Origin: Dehalogenimonas sp. W
GTDB lineage: Bacteria > Chloroflexota > Dehalococcoidia > Dehalococcoidales > Dehalococcoidaceae
Assembly (NCBI RefSeq): GCF_037094495.1
Contig: NZ_CP146612.1
Location: 186,001-250,000 of the forward strand
Length of the DNA: 64,000 bases
Direction: 5' to 3'
In this document: piece by piece, positions 9,193-17,412 of the stretch
Position numbering within the stretch: position 1 is the first letter of the stretch
Layout: every line of letters starts with the position of its first letter
Translations under genes and position numbers: made by a program
The notes under the pieces: model-generated
The model's input: only the letters and a program-made list of their open reading frames with translations
Databases searched by the model: none
What the model was told of the DNA's origin: nothing

Positions 9193-10245
9193 ATGAAACA
9201 GGGAGTTCTTGCCGCCTACCGTAAATACCTGCCGCTATCCGATAAAACTCCGCTGCTGACCCTGGGTGAAGGCGACACGCCGCTGGTGCGCTCGCCGCGT
9301 CTGGAGCGCGAACTCAACGTCGGCGAGCTTTACTTCAAACTGGAAGGCTGCAACCCCACCGGGTCATTCAAGGACCGGGGTATGGTTATGGCCGTGGCCA
9401 AGGCGCTGGAAGCGAATTTCAAAGCCGTCGCCTGCGCCTCCACCGGCAACACCTCGGCCTCAGCCACCGCCTACGCCGCAGCCGCTGGTATTGAGTCCAT
9501 CATTATCATCCCCAAAGGCAAGATTGCCCTGGGCAAGCTGGCGCAGGCCATCGTGTACGGCGCCCGCATCGTCATGGTAGATGGTAACTTTGATGACGCC
9601 CTGCGGCTGGTACGGGAACTGACTCAGACCCGCCCGGTGGCCCTGGTCAACTCCGTCAATCCCAACCGGATTGAAGGCCAGAAAACAGCCGCTTTTGAGA
9701 TTTGCGATGCTCTCGGGGTTGCCCCCGACCGTCTCGTTCTGCCGGTGGGCAACGCCGGCAATATCACCGCTTACTGGAAGGGTTTCAAGGAATATTTTGA
9801 CACCGGCGTCACCACCTCCAAACCCAAAATGACCGGCTTCCAGGCCTCCGGCGCCGCCCCCATCGTCCTGGGGCACACCATACCCCAACCCGAAACCATC
9901 GCCACCGCCATCCGCATCGGCAACCCGGCTTCCTGGCAACAGGCTGAGGCCGCACGGGATGAGTCCGGCGGCACCATTGATATGGTCACCGACGATGAGA
10001 TTCTGGCTGCTTATCATCTGATGGCAGAAAAGGGCGGTATTTTCGGCGAACCGGCCTCAGCCGCCCCGCTGGCCGGCCTGATCAAGCTTAAAGCACAGGG
10101 ACAGGATTTCAGCGGTGAACGCATCGTCTGCGTCGTCACCGGCAGCGGTCTTAAAGATGCCGATACGGCCATCCAGGGCTTCTCCGGCGAATTTATTGAA
10201 GTCACGCCGGAACTCACGGCCGTGGAAAAAGCGCTGGGCTGGTAA
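9193..10245 (+). CDS. thrC: Threonine synthase
   Basis: PLP enzyme that converts O-phosphohomoserine to threonine. The PLP lysine lies in [13 protein letters not shown] (about residue 61), and the phosphate-binding loop is VGNAGNIT. Length 350 matches the short class-II threonine synthase, without the long N-terminal domain of the E. coli enzyme. It follows hom almost directly and is followed after 5 bases by a flavin reductase-like gene, so the three are almost certainly cotranscribed. Confidence 0.96.
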   Translation: MKQGVLAAYRKYLPLSDKTPLLTLGEGDTPLVRSPRLERELNVGELYFKLEGCNPTGSFKDRGMVMAVAKALEANFKAVACASTGNTSASATAYAAAAGIESIIIIPKGKIALGKLAQAIVYGARIVMVDGNFDDALRLVRELTQTRPVALVNSVNPNRIEGQKTAAFEICDALGVAPDRLVLPVGNAGNITAYWKGFKEYFDTGVTTSKPKMTGFQASGAAPIVLGHTIPQPETIATAIRIGNPASWQQAEAARDESGGTIDMVTDDEILAAYHLMAEKGGIFGEPASAAPLAGLIKLKAQGQDFSGERIVCVVTGSGLKDADTAIQGFSGEFIEVTPELTAVEKALGW

Positions 10246-10250
10246 AGCCG

Positions 10251-10835
10251 ATGAAACAGGTTTCTGAAGAAGTCGGCGCGTTTTATCAACACTACCCCCG
10301 TCTGGCCGCAGTCGTAGCCGCTTACCACGAAGGCAAGCCTAACGCCATGGTGGCCGGCTGGCACTCGCCGTTGTCATTTAACCCCCCGCTCTTCGGCGTG
10401 TCGCTTTCACCGAAACGTCACACCTATCAGATGATTCTGGACAGCGGCGAATTCAGCGTTAATTTCCTGCCGTCTTCAAAGGCCGGACTCATCGCCGCCC
10501 TGGGCGGAAGCAAAGGCAGCCAGATGGATAAATTCAGCGCCTTCGGTATTGCCCGCGAGATTCCGTTAAAGACCAACTCCCCGGTACTGACCGACGCCTA
10601 TGCCGTTTATGAGTGTAAACTGGTGGATAACCGCACCTACGGCGATCACCAGCTCCTGGTCGGCGAGGTGGTAGCAGTTCACACCCTGGCTGAAGCCTTC
10701 ACCGCCGATGAAATGCTGGATCTGAAAGCCGTCACTCCGGCCTTTTACCTGGGCAAGGATAAATATATCGCCAAATTGAAGGCCAGCGTGGAAACCATGG
10801 AACGCGAACGCTTCGGCCAGCCGGGCAGTCTTTAG
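10251..10835 (+). CDS. Flavin reductase-like domain protein (FMN-binding)
   Basis: A 194-residue member of the flavin reductase-like family, which binds FMN in a split barrel. The segment running AVVAAYHEGKPNAMVAGWH, then LSFNPPLFGVSLSPKRHT, then GEFSVNFLP is diagnostic. Some homologs are FMN reductases, others simply FMN-binding proteins; the substrate is unknown. It sits between thrC and folE in one operon with very short gaps. Confidence 0.85.
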   Translation: MKQVSEEVGAFYQHYPRLAAVVAAYHEGKPNAMVAGWHSPLSFNPPLFGVSLSPKRHTYQMILDSGEFSVNFLPSSKAGLIAALGGSKGSQMDKFSAFGIAREIPLKTNSPVLTDAYAVYECKLVDNRTYGDHQLLVGEVVAVHTLAEAFTADEMLDLKAVTPAFYLGKDKYIAKLKASVETMERERFGQPGSL

Positions 10836-10847
10836 GAGAGTATTGAA

Positions 10848-11408
10848 TTGATTGATGAAAAGGCCATCGCCGCCGCAGTAAAAACCATGCTCCAGGCTAT
10901 CGGGGACGACCCGGAACGTGAAGGGCTCAGGGAAACTCCGGAGCGGGTCGCCCGGATGTACACCGAAATCTTCGCCGGCATTGACAAGAATCCGGCGGAT
11001 GACCTGAAAGTCGGCTATGAGCTGGGCCACCGCGAGATGGTCATCCTCAAGGATATCCCCTTCCACTCCATGTGCGAACATCACCTGCTGCCTTTTTCCG
11101 GCGTGGTGCATATCGGTTATGTCCCCGGTACTGACGGCCGTGTTGTCGGCATTTCCAAACTGGCGCGGGTGGTAGAAACCGTCGCCCGCCGGCCGCAGAT
11201 TCAGGAACGCATGGCCACCGAAATTGCCGATGCCATCGTGGAAGGCCTAAACCCTGACGGTGTCGGCGTGGTCATCGCCGCCGAGCATATGTGTATGACC
11301 ATGCGCGGCATCAAGAAACCGGGCTCCAAAGTCCTCACCTCCGCCCTTAGAGGCGGCTTCGCCAAACGCGCCGCCACCCGCGCCGAGTTCATGTCGCTGA
11401 TACAATAA
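10848..11408 (+). CDS. folE: GTP cyclohydrolase I
   Basis: Converts GTP to 7,8-dihydroneopterin triphosphate, the first step of tetrahydrofolate synthesis and, in some lineages, queuosine synthesis. Zinc and active-site residues are in CEHHLLPF and in [21 protein letters not shown] at the end is also conserved. Length 186 is standard. The start is TTG at 10848 with a GGAG upstream that overlaps the end of the preceding gene. It is last in the five-gene run; an AACCGG/CCGGTT hairpin follows the stop. Confidence 0.96.
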   Translation: MIDEKAIAAAVKTMLQAIGDDPEREGLRETPERVARMYTEIFAGIDKNPADDLKVGYELGHREMVILKDIPFHSMCEHHLLPFSGVVHIGYVPGTDGRVVGISKLARVVETVARRPQIQERMATEIADAIVEGLNPDGVGVVIAAEHMCMTMRGIKKPGSKVLTSALRGGFAKRAATRAEFMSLIQ

Positions 11409-11721
11409 CCGGTTTTCATCGCCGGTTGGCAGTTGCCGGTTAGGTGTATTTGATTTCACCACCGAAAAGCGAAGGAAACGACTCTGGAGTTCCAGCTTTG
11501 ACTTAGAATGGCCTCTAACGTAAGCCGCCTTTGATGGTCAATCAAATTCAATTGGAACAATTTTACTATTTTTCTCCGCCTATTTTGACCAAAAAGGCCA
11601 CCGCTATGCTTAATCGGAATCAAGTTTTACTGAATGCCGACGGGTTGGTTTAAGGTGTTGTATAAGGCACTGGTGTTCTTGTATATGAGTCATAAGTATA
11701 ACCGACCACGTCCGGATTGTC

Positions 11722-11740
11722 AATGGGCAAATGTCCCATT
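11722..11740. promoter_or_regulatory. Dyad AATGGG-N7-CCCATT, possible regulator operator
   Basis: A perfect 6-base inverted repeat with a 7-base centre (AATGGGCAAATGTCCCATT). The GGG...CCC geometry resembles operators bound by some NarL/DosR-type regulators (family knowledge). It lies about 55 bases upstream of the predicted -35 of the sensor-kinase promoter, a position suitable for an activator. The binding partner is inferred. Confidence 0.4.
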
Positions 11741-11794
11741 TTCCTGATTCTGCCAATTATTGTTAGCTGTATCCAAAAAATCCAATAACAGAGA

Positions 11795-11823
11795 TTGACA
11801 CCGGCTGCCGCGAGTCATATGCT
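11795..11823 (+). promoter_or_regulatory. Promoter of the NarL-type sensor kinase/regulator pair
   Basis: Perfect TTGACA at 11795-11800, 17-base spacer and TATGCT at 11818-11823. The leader is about 80 bases before the ATG at 11912, which has its own GGAG. Confidence 0.5.
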
Positions 11824-11911
11824 GTGTACGCAGAGTCAATCGTTATCTGCAGATGTCCGAGAATATTGAAATTTGTAGTTGACTAATGGGCGTCTGATCT
11901 GGAGCGATTAG

Positions 11912-13042
11912 ATGAAAATCGGCGGCAGGTATTTTCTGGGCGCATACCGGGCACTTGCAATCATAGTGGCCGCCGCCCAGTTACAATCTTTCCAGCCAGC
12001 CGCCAATCTGCCGACTGGTTCCTTGATATTGCTGGTCGCAGCTCTTTACAGCGTATTAAAACTGGGCCAACCGGCTGACTGGTATTACAAAGGCAGGATA
12101 TGCTCTGTCTTACTGGTTCTGGATCTGCTTTTTTCCGGTCTGTTATTATTCCTGACCGGAGGACTGGAAAGCCCCTTCATCCTGTTTTCATTCTCGCCGA
12201 TATTGGCCGCCTCACTCTTTTTGGATATTCGTATCACCGGCATCACGGCATCTTTTTCCATCGCAGCGATTCTTAGTTCCCATCTTATCAATCCGTGGTA
12301 TTCTCATCTTCTTACCATGGCGGATTTTTCATTCCTGCTGGTCTACTTCATTGCAGCCTGTCTGGTTGCCATCCTTCCCTATCTGATCAACACCAACCTG
12401 AGGCAGGAACTCCAGAGTAAATTCATCATGACGGAACGGCAACGGCTGTCACGGGAAATCCATGACGGTATGGCGCAAACACTTTCCGGTTTGTGCTGGC
12501 AAACGCAGTTACTGGAACAACGTCTACATAAGATGGGTTTGGACCTGGTTGAGGTTGAAGATCTTATCCGGTTAACCGAGGATGCCCGCCGTGACGCCCG
12601 GGAGTCTTTGGAACTCTTGCGTGAATACACCGGCAACGGCGAATTCATTTCCAATCTGCGTCAATACCTCCAACACCTGAAACAAAGCTCCGGTATCATC
12701 TTTGAATTACGTATTAATACAGGACAACGGCACTTAACGCCCACCGCTGAGATAGAATTACTCCGTATTTGTCAGGAAGCCTTGAACAACGTCCGCAAAC
12801 ATTCAGCCGCCAATCATGTCACCATCGTTATTGAATCTGAAAACAACCACCTGACCATTACCATTACCGATGATGGGCGCGGTTTTGATTCCATTGCCTT
12901 TTACCGGTGCGCCCCCAACAATCATTCACACGGACTTGCGATCATGCAGGAACGCGCTGAATCCATCGGCGGGCGTTTCAGAATCATCAGCCTGCCGCTA
13001 AAAGGAACTGAAATTCAGGTAGTCGTCCCGACCCAGCAATAA
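11912..13042 (+). CDS. Membrane sensor histidine kinase, NarL/DesK-type (HisKA_3)
   Basis: A 376-residue membrane kinase. About six hydrophobic helices fill residues 8-165 without an obvious extracellular loop, so the signal may be membrane-borne or intracellular. The dimerisation/phosphoacceptor motif REIHDGMAQTLSGL places the His near residue 183, typical of HisKA_3 kinases. The ATPase domain has EALNNVRKHS (N box), DDGRGFD (G1) and HGLAIMQERAESIGG (G2). It is followed after 13 bases by its likely partner response regulator. It lies directly upstream of the SipW-type surface cluster, which it may control. Confidence 0.92.
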   Translation: MKIGGRYFLGAYRALAIIVAAAQLQSFQPAANLPTGSLILLVAALYSVLKLGQPADWYYKGRICSVLLVLDLLFSGLLLFLTGGLESPFILFSFSPILAASLFLDIRITGITASFSIAAILSSHLINPWYSHLLTMADFSFLLVYFIAACLVAILPYLINTNLRQELQSKFIMTERQRLSREIHDGMAQTLSGLCWQTQLLEQRLHKMGLDLVEVEDLIRLTEDARRDARESLELLREYTGNGEFISNLRQYLQHLKQSSGIIFELRINTGQRHLTPTAEIELLRICQEALNNVRKHSAANHVTIVIESENNHLTITITDDGRGFDSIAFYRCAPNNHSHGLAIMQERAESIGGRFRIISLPLKGTEIQVVVPTQQ

Positions 13043-13055
13043 CCCGGAGGGTAAA

Positions 13056-13700
13056 ATGATTAAAATACTAATCGCCGACGACCATGCAATCGTGCGTAAC
13101 GGCCTAAATAATGTGCTTAAAGATGAACCTGATATGCAGGTCATCGGTGAAGCCTGTGACGGGGAAGAAACGGTGCGTCAGGCGCTGAAGTTAAAACCCG
13201 ATGTCCTGCTTCTGGACATCTTAATGCCCCAGGGCGGTGGTCTAACCGCCCTGGCTAACATTATTGATAAACTACCCACGGCAAAAGTGCTGATTTTGAC
13301 TATCTCCGACCGGGAGGATGATCTTTTCAAGGCTCTCAGATACGGCGCCCACGGTTATCTGCTCAAAGAGGCCGGCATAAATGAAGTGGTTGACGCGGTC
13401 CGCCGGATTGCCGCGGGTGAAGTTATTTTATCATCCCAAATGGTGGCTAATCTGGTATCTGAGTTCCGCCAGAAAAGCCATAACGGTGAAGAGCTGAACC
13501 TGAGCAGCCGGGAAATGGAAGTACTGAGATACGTCGGGGAAGGCTGCACCAACAGCGAGATTTCAGCTAAGTTATTCATCAGTGAAAGCACGGTGCGTAC
13601 TTACCTGAGGCGCCTTCTGGAAAAACTTCATTTACGTAACCGGTCAGAAGCAGTAGCTTATGCCACCCGGCATCACGTCAGCTTTAACCATAATCCCTGA
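13056..13700 (+). CDS. NarL/FixJ-type response regulator
   Basis: A 214-residue DNA-binding response regulator. The receiver domain has acidic residues in ADDH, phosphoacceptor Asp in LLLDILMP (about residue 55) and Lys in LLKEAG. The C-terminal LuxR-type helix-turn-helix begins at LSSREMEVLRYVGEG and contains TNSEISAKLFISESTVRTYL. A GGAGG precedes the ATG. It is cotranscribed with the kinase and ends 333 bases before the first AAWTDEI-motif protein. An 8-base hairpin follows. Confidence 0.94.
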   Translation: MIKILIADDHAIVRNGLNNVLKDEPDMQVIGEACDGEETVRQALKLKPDVLLLDILMPQGGGLTALANIIDKLPTAKVLILTISDREDDLFKALRYGAHGYLLKEAGINEVVDAVRRIAAGEVILSSQMVANLVSEFRQKSHNGEELNLSSREMEVLRYVGEGCTNSEISAKLFISESTVRTYLRRLLEKLHLRNRSEAVAYATRHHVSFNHNP

Positions 13701-13742
13701 ACCCACAATATCCCTGATTATTCCAAACGGTTGTTTCCGCCA

Positions 13743-13768
13743 CGGCGGCAGGCCTTATTGTGCCGCCG
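13743..13768 (+). terminator. Hairpin after the response regulator, possible terminator
   Basis: CGGCGGCA (13743-13750) pairs with TGCCGCCG (13761-13768) around a 10-base loop. Only a short, weak T run (CCTTTC) follows, so termination may be partial or factor-dependent. Confidence 0.45.
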
Positions 13769-14032
13769 CCTTTCAACCCACCGTTCTCTTCCCTCCTAGA
13801 TGTGATAAGACTATACCTAATCATTATCAACCATATTTTGTCATCATTTTGCTTGCACCGAAAGTTTACTTTTGTCGTCTAAATGACTACCCCAAAATCA
13901 CTATTGAAACGACTTGTTTGCCCCAATAGTACTGCCTATCATTGAAATAGGTTGAGAATTACAACCCCGGCCTTGGTCGATCTGTCGTGGAAACGACTGG
14001 GGGCCTGGAAAAGTAAATGGAGGAGAAAGAAA
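13769..14032 (+). other. Leader region of the SipW-type surface cluster
   Basis: No gene is seen. Two GAAACGACT copies occur, at 13906-13914 and 13990-13998. The second is part of a GTCGT-GGAA-ACGAC hairpin (13984-13997) only ~35 bases before the start codon. A weak promoter candidate is TTGAAA (13904-13909), a 17-base spacer and TAGTAC (13927-13932). The hairpin with its tetraloop would lie in the 5' leader of the mRNA. Confidence 0.4.
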
Positions 14033-14719
14033 ATGAAAAAGATCGGACTTCTTTTAATCACTCTGGTTATGGCCCTTGGTGCTTTGGGCGTCGGTTACGC
14101 CGCCTGGACGGATGAGATTTATATCAGCGGTACAGTTCAGACCGGTGACGTTGACATCAACATCACTGAGCTGTCCGGAACAGAGGTCTGGAAAGACCTG
14201 GATACTGATGCCCTGGTGTACATTCACACTGTCAATGGTGAACCTGCAGTTGGGCAACCGACACGCCCCGACCCTGGCTTGAAAGTAGCCGAAGCAACCG
14301 CGGTTGCAGGAGAGGACCCGGATGAAGCTGTATTCACGTTTACTAACCTGTTCCCGTGTCAGGATTTCTATGTTGATATGTTACTAACGTATGAAGGGAG
14401 CATTCCGGCAAAAATCAACTTCGCCTGGATAGACTCTGAAGATCAATGGCTGGTTGACCTGTGGAATCAGGGGTGGGATTCCAATAACCCGAACGCAGGC
14501 GGTATCTGGATGGAAGCCTTTGCGGTTGTAAACGATGTAAAGGTACCGGTTGATCTCGGTACCCAGGTACATGAGGGCGACACTATCTATCTGCAACTGC
14601 ACATTCATATCCCGCAAGATAACGCATTCATGAATCTGTCAGGTTCGTTCACCGGCGGTTTCCAGGTAATCCAGTGGAATGAATATCCTGACGCATCCGT
14701 CATCCCGACGGTTTCTTAA
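14033..14719 (+). CDS. SipW-dependent-type exported protein 1 (TasA/camelysin-like)
   Basis: A 228-residue exported protein. The start at 14033 follows a strong GGAGGAG. Its N-terminus (two Lys, a ~17-residue hydrophobic core rich in Leu and Gly, then GVGYAAWTDEI) resembles signal peptides cut by SipW-type peptidases, as in TasA and camelysin. The mature part is acidic and predicted beta-rich; NLFPCQDFYVD and the later EGSIPAKINF are shared in modified form with the next gene, as is the C-terminal QWNEYP. No sortase motif or catalytic residues are seen. It is the first of three such proteins; the next begins 22 bases downstream. Surface-fibre function is inferred. Confidence 0.75.
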   Translation: MKKIGLLLITLVMALGALGVGYAAWTDEIYISGTVQTGDVDINITELSGTEVWKDLDTDALVYIHTVNGEPAVGQPTRPDPGLKVAEATAVAGEDPDEAVFTFTNLFPCQDFYVDMLLTYEGSIPAKINFAWIDSEDQWLVDLWNQGWDSNNPNAGGIWMEAFAVVNDVKVPVDLGTQVHEGDTIYLQLHIHIPQDNAFMNLSGSFTGGFQVIQWNEYPDASVIPTVS

Positions 14720-14741
14720 TCTTTCTGTATAGGAGCCTGTC

Positions 14742-15428
14742 ATGAAAAAATTAGGCATGATCTGCTTAACAAGCATCTTGGTTTTGGGTGGTTTGGGTGT
14801 CGGCTACGCTGCCTGGACGGATGAGATTTACGTTGGGGGTACGGTTCAGACCGGCGAGCTAAGTTGGCAATTTACCGGTTGTAATCTATTGGATGATAGT
14901 GAACCAGTGAATCCGGGGGGGGACTATCCTACCACGGATCCGGACTACACAAGTTTACCCGGGTTTATTTACAATCCTGAGGTGAACGACTTCTTTTGGA
15001 AATTGGACAAAAATGTTGCCTGGGGTGAATGCGGGAGCGTTGACTTGGATCAAGATGGAGATAATGAAACTCTCCAAGTCACATTCCATAATGTTTACCC
15101 TTGTAACTTCAATGAGCTGTCCTTTTACCCCATGAATACTGGTACCATTCCGCTTAAAATCGATCATCTGGTAATCAATGGGCAGTGGATTACTACCGAC
15201 TCAAAAGTTGAGTTCGATTTCAACCAGGACGGCCAGACGGATTTTGAACTCTGGTGGAATGAGCAATCTTTCGGCCAGCAAATTGAACCGAATGATAGGG
15301 GAACCGAACACAGCATATGGTTCCACACCCTTCAACCCTGTCCTCAAAACAGCATCTTCACTTTTACTATCACTATAGTTGCCGTTCAGTGGAATGAATA
15401 TCCGCTCCCTGCTCCTACTGTAGACTAG
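14742..15428 (+). CDS. SipW-dependent-type exported protein 2 (paralog of 1)
   Basis: Also 228 residues, and a clear paralog of the preceding protein. It shares the signal region (GVGYAAWTDEIYVGGTVQTG), NVYPCNFNEL, the GTIPLKIDHL segment and the C-terminal QWNEYP, while the middle has diverged. Two Asp-rich stretches (DLDQDGDNE and DFNQDGQTDFE) look like calcium-binding DxDxDG loops of the dockerin/EF-hand kind, which the first protein lacks. It is probably secreted and folded as a beta-sandwich. An AGGAG precedes the ATG. An 11-base-pair hairpin follows the gene. Confidence 0.75.
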   Translation: MKKLGMICLTSILVLGGLGVGYAAWTDEIYVGGTVQTGELSWQFTGCNLLDDSEPVNPGGDYPTTDPDYTSLPGFIYNPEVNDFFWKLDKNVAWGECGSVDLDQDGDNETLQVTFHNVYPCNFNELSFYPMNTGTIPLKIDHLVINGQWITTDSKVEFDFNQDGQTDFELWWNEQSFGQQIEPNDRGTEHSIWFHTLQPCPQNSIFTFTITIVAVQWNEYPLPAPTVD

Positions 15429-15448
15429 GAAGTGCTAAAACGTCAATC

Positions 15449-15474
15449 GGCGGGGCGGTATTGACCGCCCCGCC
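15449..15474 (+). repeat. Strong 11-bp hairpin between exported proteins 2 and 3
   Basis: GGCGGGGCGGT (15449-15459) and ACCGCCCCGCC (15464-15474) form a perfect stem with an ATTG loop. There is no T run, so it is more likely an RNA-stabilising or polarity element, or a partial terminator, that sets relative expression of the genes on either side. Confidence 0.6.
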
Positions 15475-15489
15475 TGAAGGCGGCAATAA

Positions 15490-16119
15490 GTGAAACGCAA
15501 CAAAAATCGCCTGACAAGTAAATTAGCCGTCCTGGGTCTGGTTCTGATTATTGGACTGGGATCCATGACCATCGGCACTGCGGCCTGGACTGATGAGATA
15601 TTATTCAGCGGCACGGCTACGACAGGCAGTTGGTGTACGGAACAGGAAGGCAGCCCCGGTTTTTGGAAGAATGTAGAAAAAACTCACAAATACACTTGTC
15701 GTCAGTTGCTGGATTTCTGCGCCACGGTTGATGCCGGCTCGCGTTGGTTGATACCTGATTTAGCTTGTCACTATGGCATCATAGATTGGGTGGACGTCTT
15801 AAAAGTCATTGATGACGGTGAAGGCGGAACCGCCAGGCAAAAATTCCTTCGTCAATATATTTGTTTACGTTTGAACGTTACTGCCGGTCGGCTATTCCTT
15901 ACTACCACACATCATATCTACAGTAATGACCCGGTTAACCCGTATCACTTTGACCCGGGCAATTACCTCGGTCTTACCCCATCGCCATCCTCGCCTCCGG
16001 TCACCCTGCAACAGATAATAAATGCAATAGAGGATAAATACCTGGGTGCGTCCCCGACCGGTGCCCAGTACACCATTATGCAGAAACTCTGTGAAGCGCT
16101 GAACACGCTTTTAGTATAA
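15490..16119 (+). CDS. SipW-dependent-type exported protein 3 with PGFWKN motif
   Basis: A 209-residue exported protein starting at GTG 15490. Its N-terminus has the same signature (hydrophobic core, then GTAAWTDEILFSGTATTG) as the two upstream proteins, but the mature part is different: it opens with a Cys and then GSPGFWKN, a motif seen in many extracellular proteins of unknown role, followed by several Cys residues (YTCRQLLDFC, LACHYG, YICLRL) that could form disulfides. The C-terminus is a helical region ending KLCEALNTLL. No ribosome-binding site is obvious; the 11-bp hairpin lies just upstream. Confidence 0.7.
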   Translation: MKRNKNRLTSKLAVLGLVLIIGLGSMTIGTAAWTDEILFSGTATTGSWCTEQEGSPGFWKNVEKTHKYTCRQLLDFCATVDAGSRWLIPDLACHYGIIDWVDVLKVIDDGEGGTARQKFLRQYICLRLNVTAGRLFLTTTHHIYSNDPVNPYHFDPGNYLGLTPSPSSPPVTLQQIINAIEDKYLGASPTGAQYTIMQKLCEALNTLLV

Positions 16120-16130
16120 TTTTTACTCTA

Positions 16131-16159
16131 TTGACATCTATTGTCTACAGTATTACATT
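16131..16159 (+). promoter_or_regulatory. Promoter of the signal peptidase gene (leaderless)
   Basis: Perfect TTGACA at 16131-16136, 17-base spacer and TACATT at 16154-16159. The expected transcript start is at or next to the ATG at 16166, which has no Shine-Dalgarno sequence, so the mRNA is probably leaderless. Confidence 0.6.
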
Positions 16160-16165
16160 TTGACT

Positions 16166-17332
16166 ATGGTCTCTAATGCACGGGCAGGCATCTGGTTTCT
16201 CCTGATTATCGTAATAGGCATCTACGCTTACATTAATTTTTTCCCTGAACGCATATTCGGCACCTTTGCATCCACTTACATAGTCCAGCCGGCGCTTTGG
16301 TTTCTGCTGATGCTGACGGTGCTTCTGATATTACCGCGACAGAGCATCAAAGGTGAATTCCGGGTCGGGACGCCCGTTTTTGGCATAGCCATCATCCTCG
16401 GTATGTTTCATCTGTCCATTCAGCTCATCGCCGGGCTATTTACCGGCTTCGGTGACAGTCCGTATAATTTTGATCCCCGCGGCATTATTTTTAACTTTGT
16501 CTTCGTCATTGCTGCCCTCGTTGGTATGGAAGTTGCCCGTGCCTGGCTCGTACGGCACCTGGCTAAAAAACATGTCACCGCCGCCATATTTCTTTCCGGG
16601 CTCGTGTTCGCTCTTTTGGTGCTGCCGGTTTCCAAACTAACCGGTTTGGCATTCACCACAGAATCAATCCAGACCGTCAACGGGGACATCATCCCCGCTT
16701 TGGCCCAGAGCCTGTTGGCAACCGTGCTGGCATACTATGGCGGTGCACGGGCTTCTATCGTTTACCTGGGCATCCTCCAGGCCTTTTGGTGGTTTTCTCC
16801 GGTTTTACCGGATTTTTCCTGGTCCATAAAGGGTTTAATCAACACAGTCATCCCGATTATGGGGTTTGTATTGGTTCAAAATTATGTCAATAACCTGCGG
16901 CACCGGATATCCCGCCGGGCGCCCTCCAATGATTCATCTTTCCCCCTGGGGTGGGTGGCAGTAACGACTATCTCGGTTGTCTTTATCTGGTTTTCAGTCG
17001 GCATTTTTCCGGTCAGACCTTCCCTCATTATCAGTGGCAGTATGACTCCGGAATATAACGTCGGAGACGTTGTAGTCATCGCCGAGGTCCCCATCGTCTC
17101 TATTAAGGTAGGGGATGTCATCCGTTTCCAGGAAGGCGAGATTGCCGTCATGCACCGGGTGGTCGCCATTGACGAAATTGGCAAAGACCTGATCTTCACT
17201 ACGAAAGGAGATGCTAATGATGCCGTTGATTCGGCACCGGTCGTAGCAGAGCAAGTAAAAGGCAAAGCAGCCTTCACCGTGCCCAAGATAGGCTGGATAG
17301 CTATTTTTGTCCGCAGCCTGTTTGGACTTTAA
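16166..17332 (+). CDS. SipW-type signal peptidase I with N-terminal multi-span membrane domain
   Basis: A 388-residue membrane protein. The C-terminal ~120 residues are an S26B-type signal peptidase: catalytic Ser in SGSMTP, general-base His in MHRVVAID (where bacterial LepB has Lys), and the GDAN turn with VKGKAAF further on. This His form is found in SipW, archaeal and ER peptidases. The first ~250 residues contain about seven helices not present in SipW and of unknown family; the ALVGMEVARAWLVR helix weakly recalls CPBP proteases but lacks a clear EExxxR motif. Presumed substrates are the three AAWTDEI proteins upstream. The ATG at 16166 is chosen over the TTG at 16160 on promoter position. 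Confidence 0.82.
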   Translation: MVSNARAGIWFLLIIVIGIYAYINFFPERIFGTFASTYIVQPALWFLLMLTVLLILPRQSIKGEFRVGTPVFGIAIILGMFHLSIQLIAGLFTGFGDSPYNFDPRGIIFNFVFVIAALVGMEVARAWLVRHLAKKHVTAAIFLSGLVFALLVLPVSKLTGLAFTTESIQTVNGDIIPALAQSLLATVLAYYGGARASIVYLGILQAFWWFSPVLPDFSWSIKGLINTVIPIMGFVLVQNYVNNLRHRISRRAPSNDSSFPLGWVAVTTISVVFIWFSVGIFPVRPSLIISGSMTPEYNVGDVVVIAEVPIVSIKVGDVIRFQEGEIAVMHRVVAIDEIGKDLIFTTKGDANDAVDSAPVVAEQVKGKAAFTVPKIGWIAIFVRSLFGL

Positions 17333-17412
17333 TATGTTATTTTACCCAATATGTCGTTTTGGGTATTGCATTCCCGTTTCTGATGCTTTATCCTGACTTG
17401 AGGTAACTCGTT

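Larger units (their letters stand above)
11409..11911 (+). other. 503-base intergenic region upstream of the NarL-type two-component system
   Basis: No convincing gene is seen here. It holds, in order: an AACCGG (11407-11412) / CCGGTT (11422-11427) inverted repeat just after folE; a GAAACGACT 9-mer (11475-11483) directly followed by the palindrome CTGGAGTTCCAG (11484-11495); the dyad AATGGG-N7-CCCATT (11722-11740); and a promoter at 11795-11823. Base composition is lower in GC than the flanking genes, and no tRNA-like fold was seen. Confidence 0.6.

Noticed and set aside
11409-14032. CRISPR array or tRNA in the non-coding flanks of the two-component genes
   Set aside because: The 9-mer repeats are too short and unevenly spaced for CRISPR, and no cloverleaf-like sequence was found.
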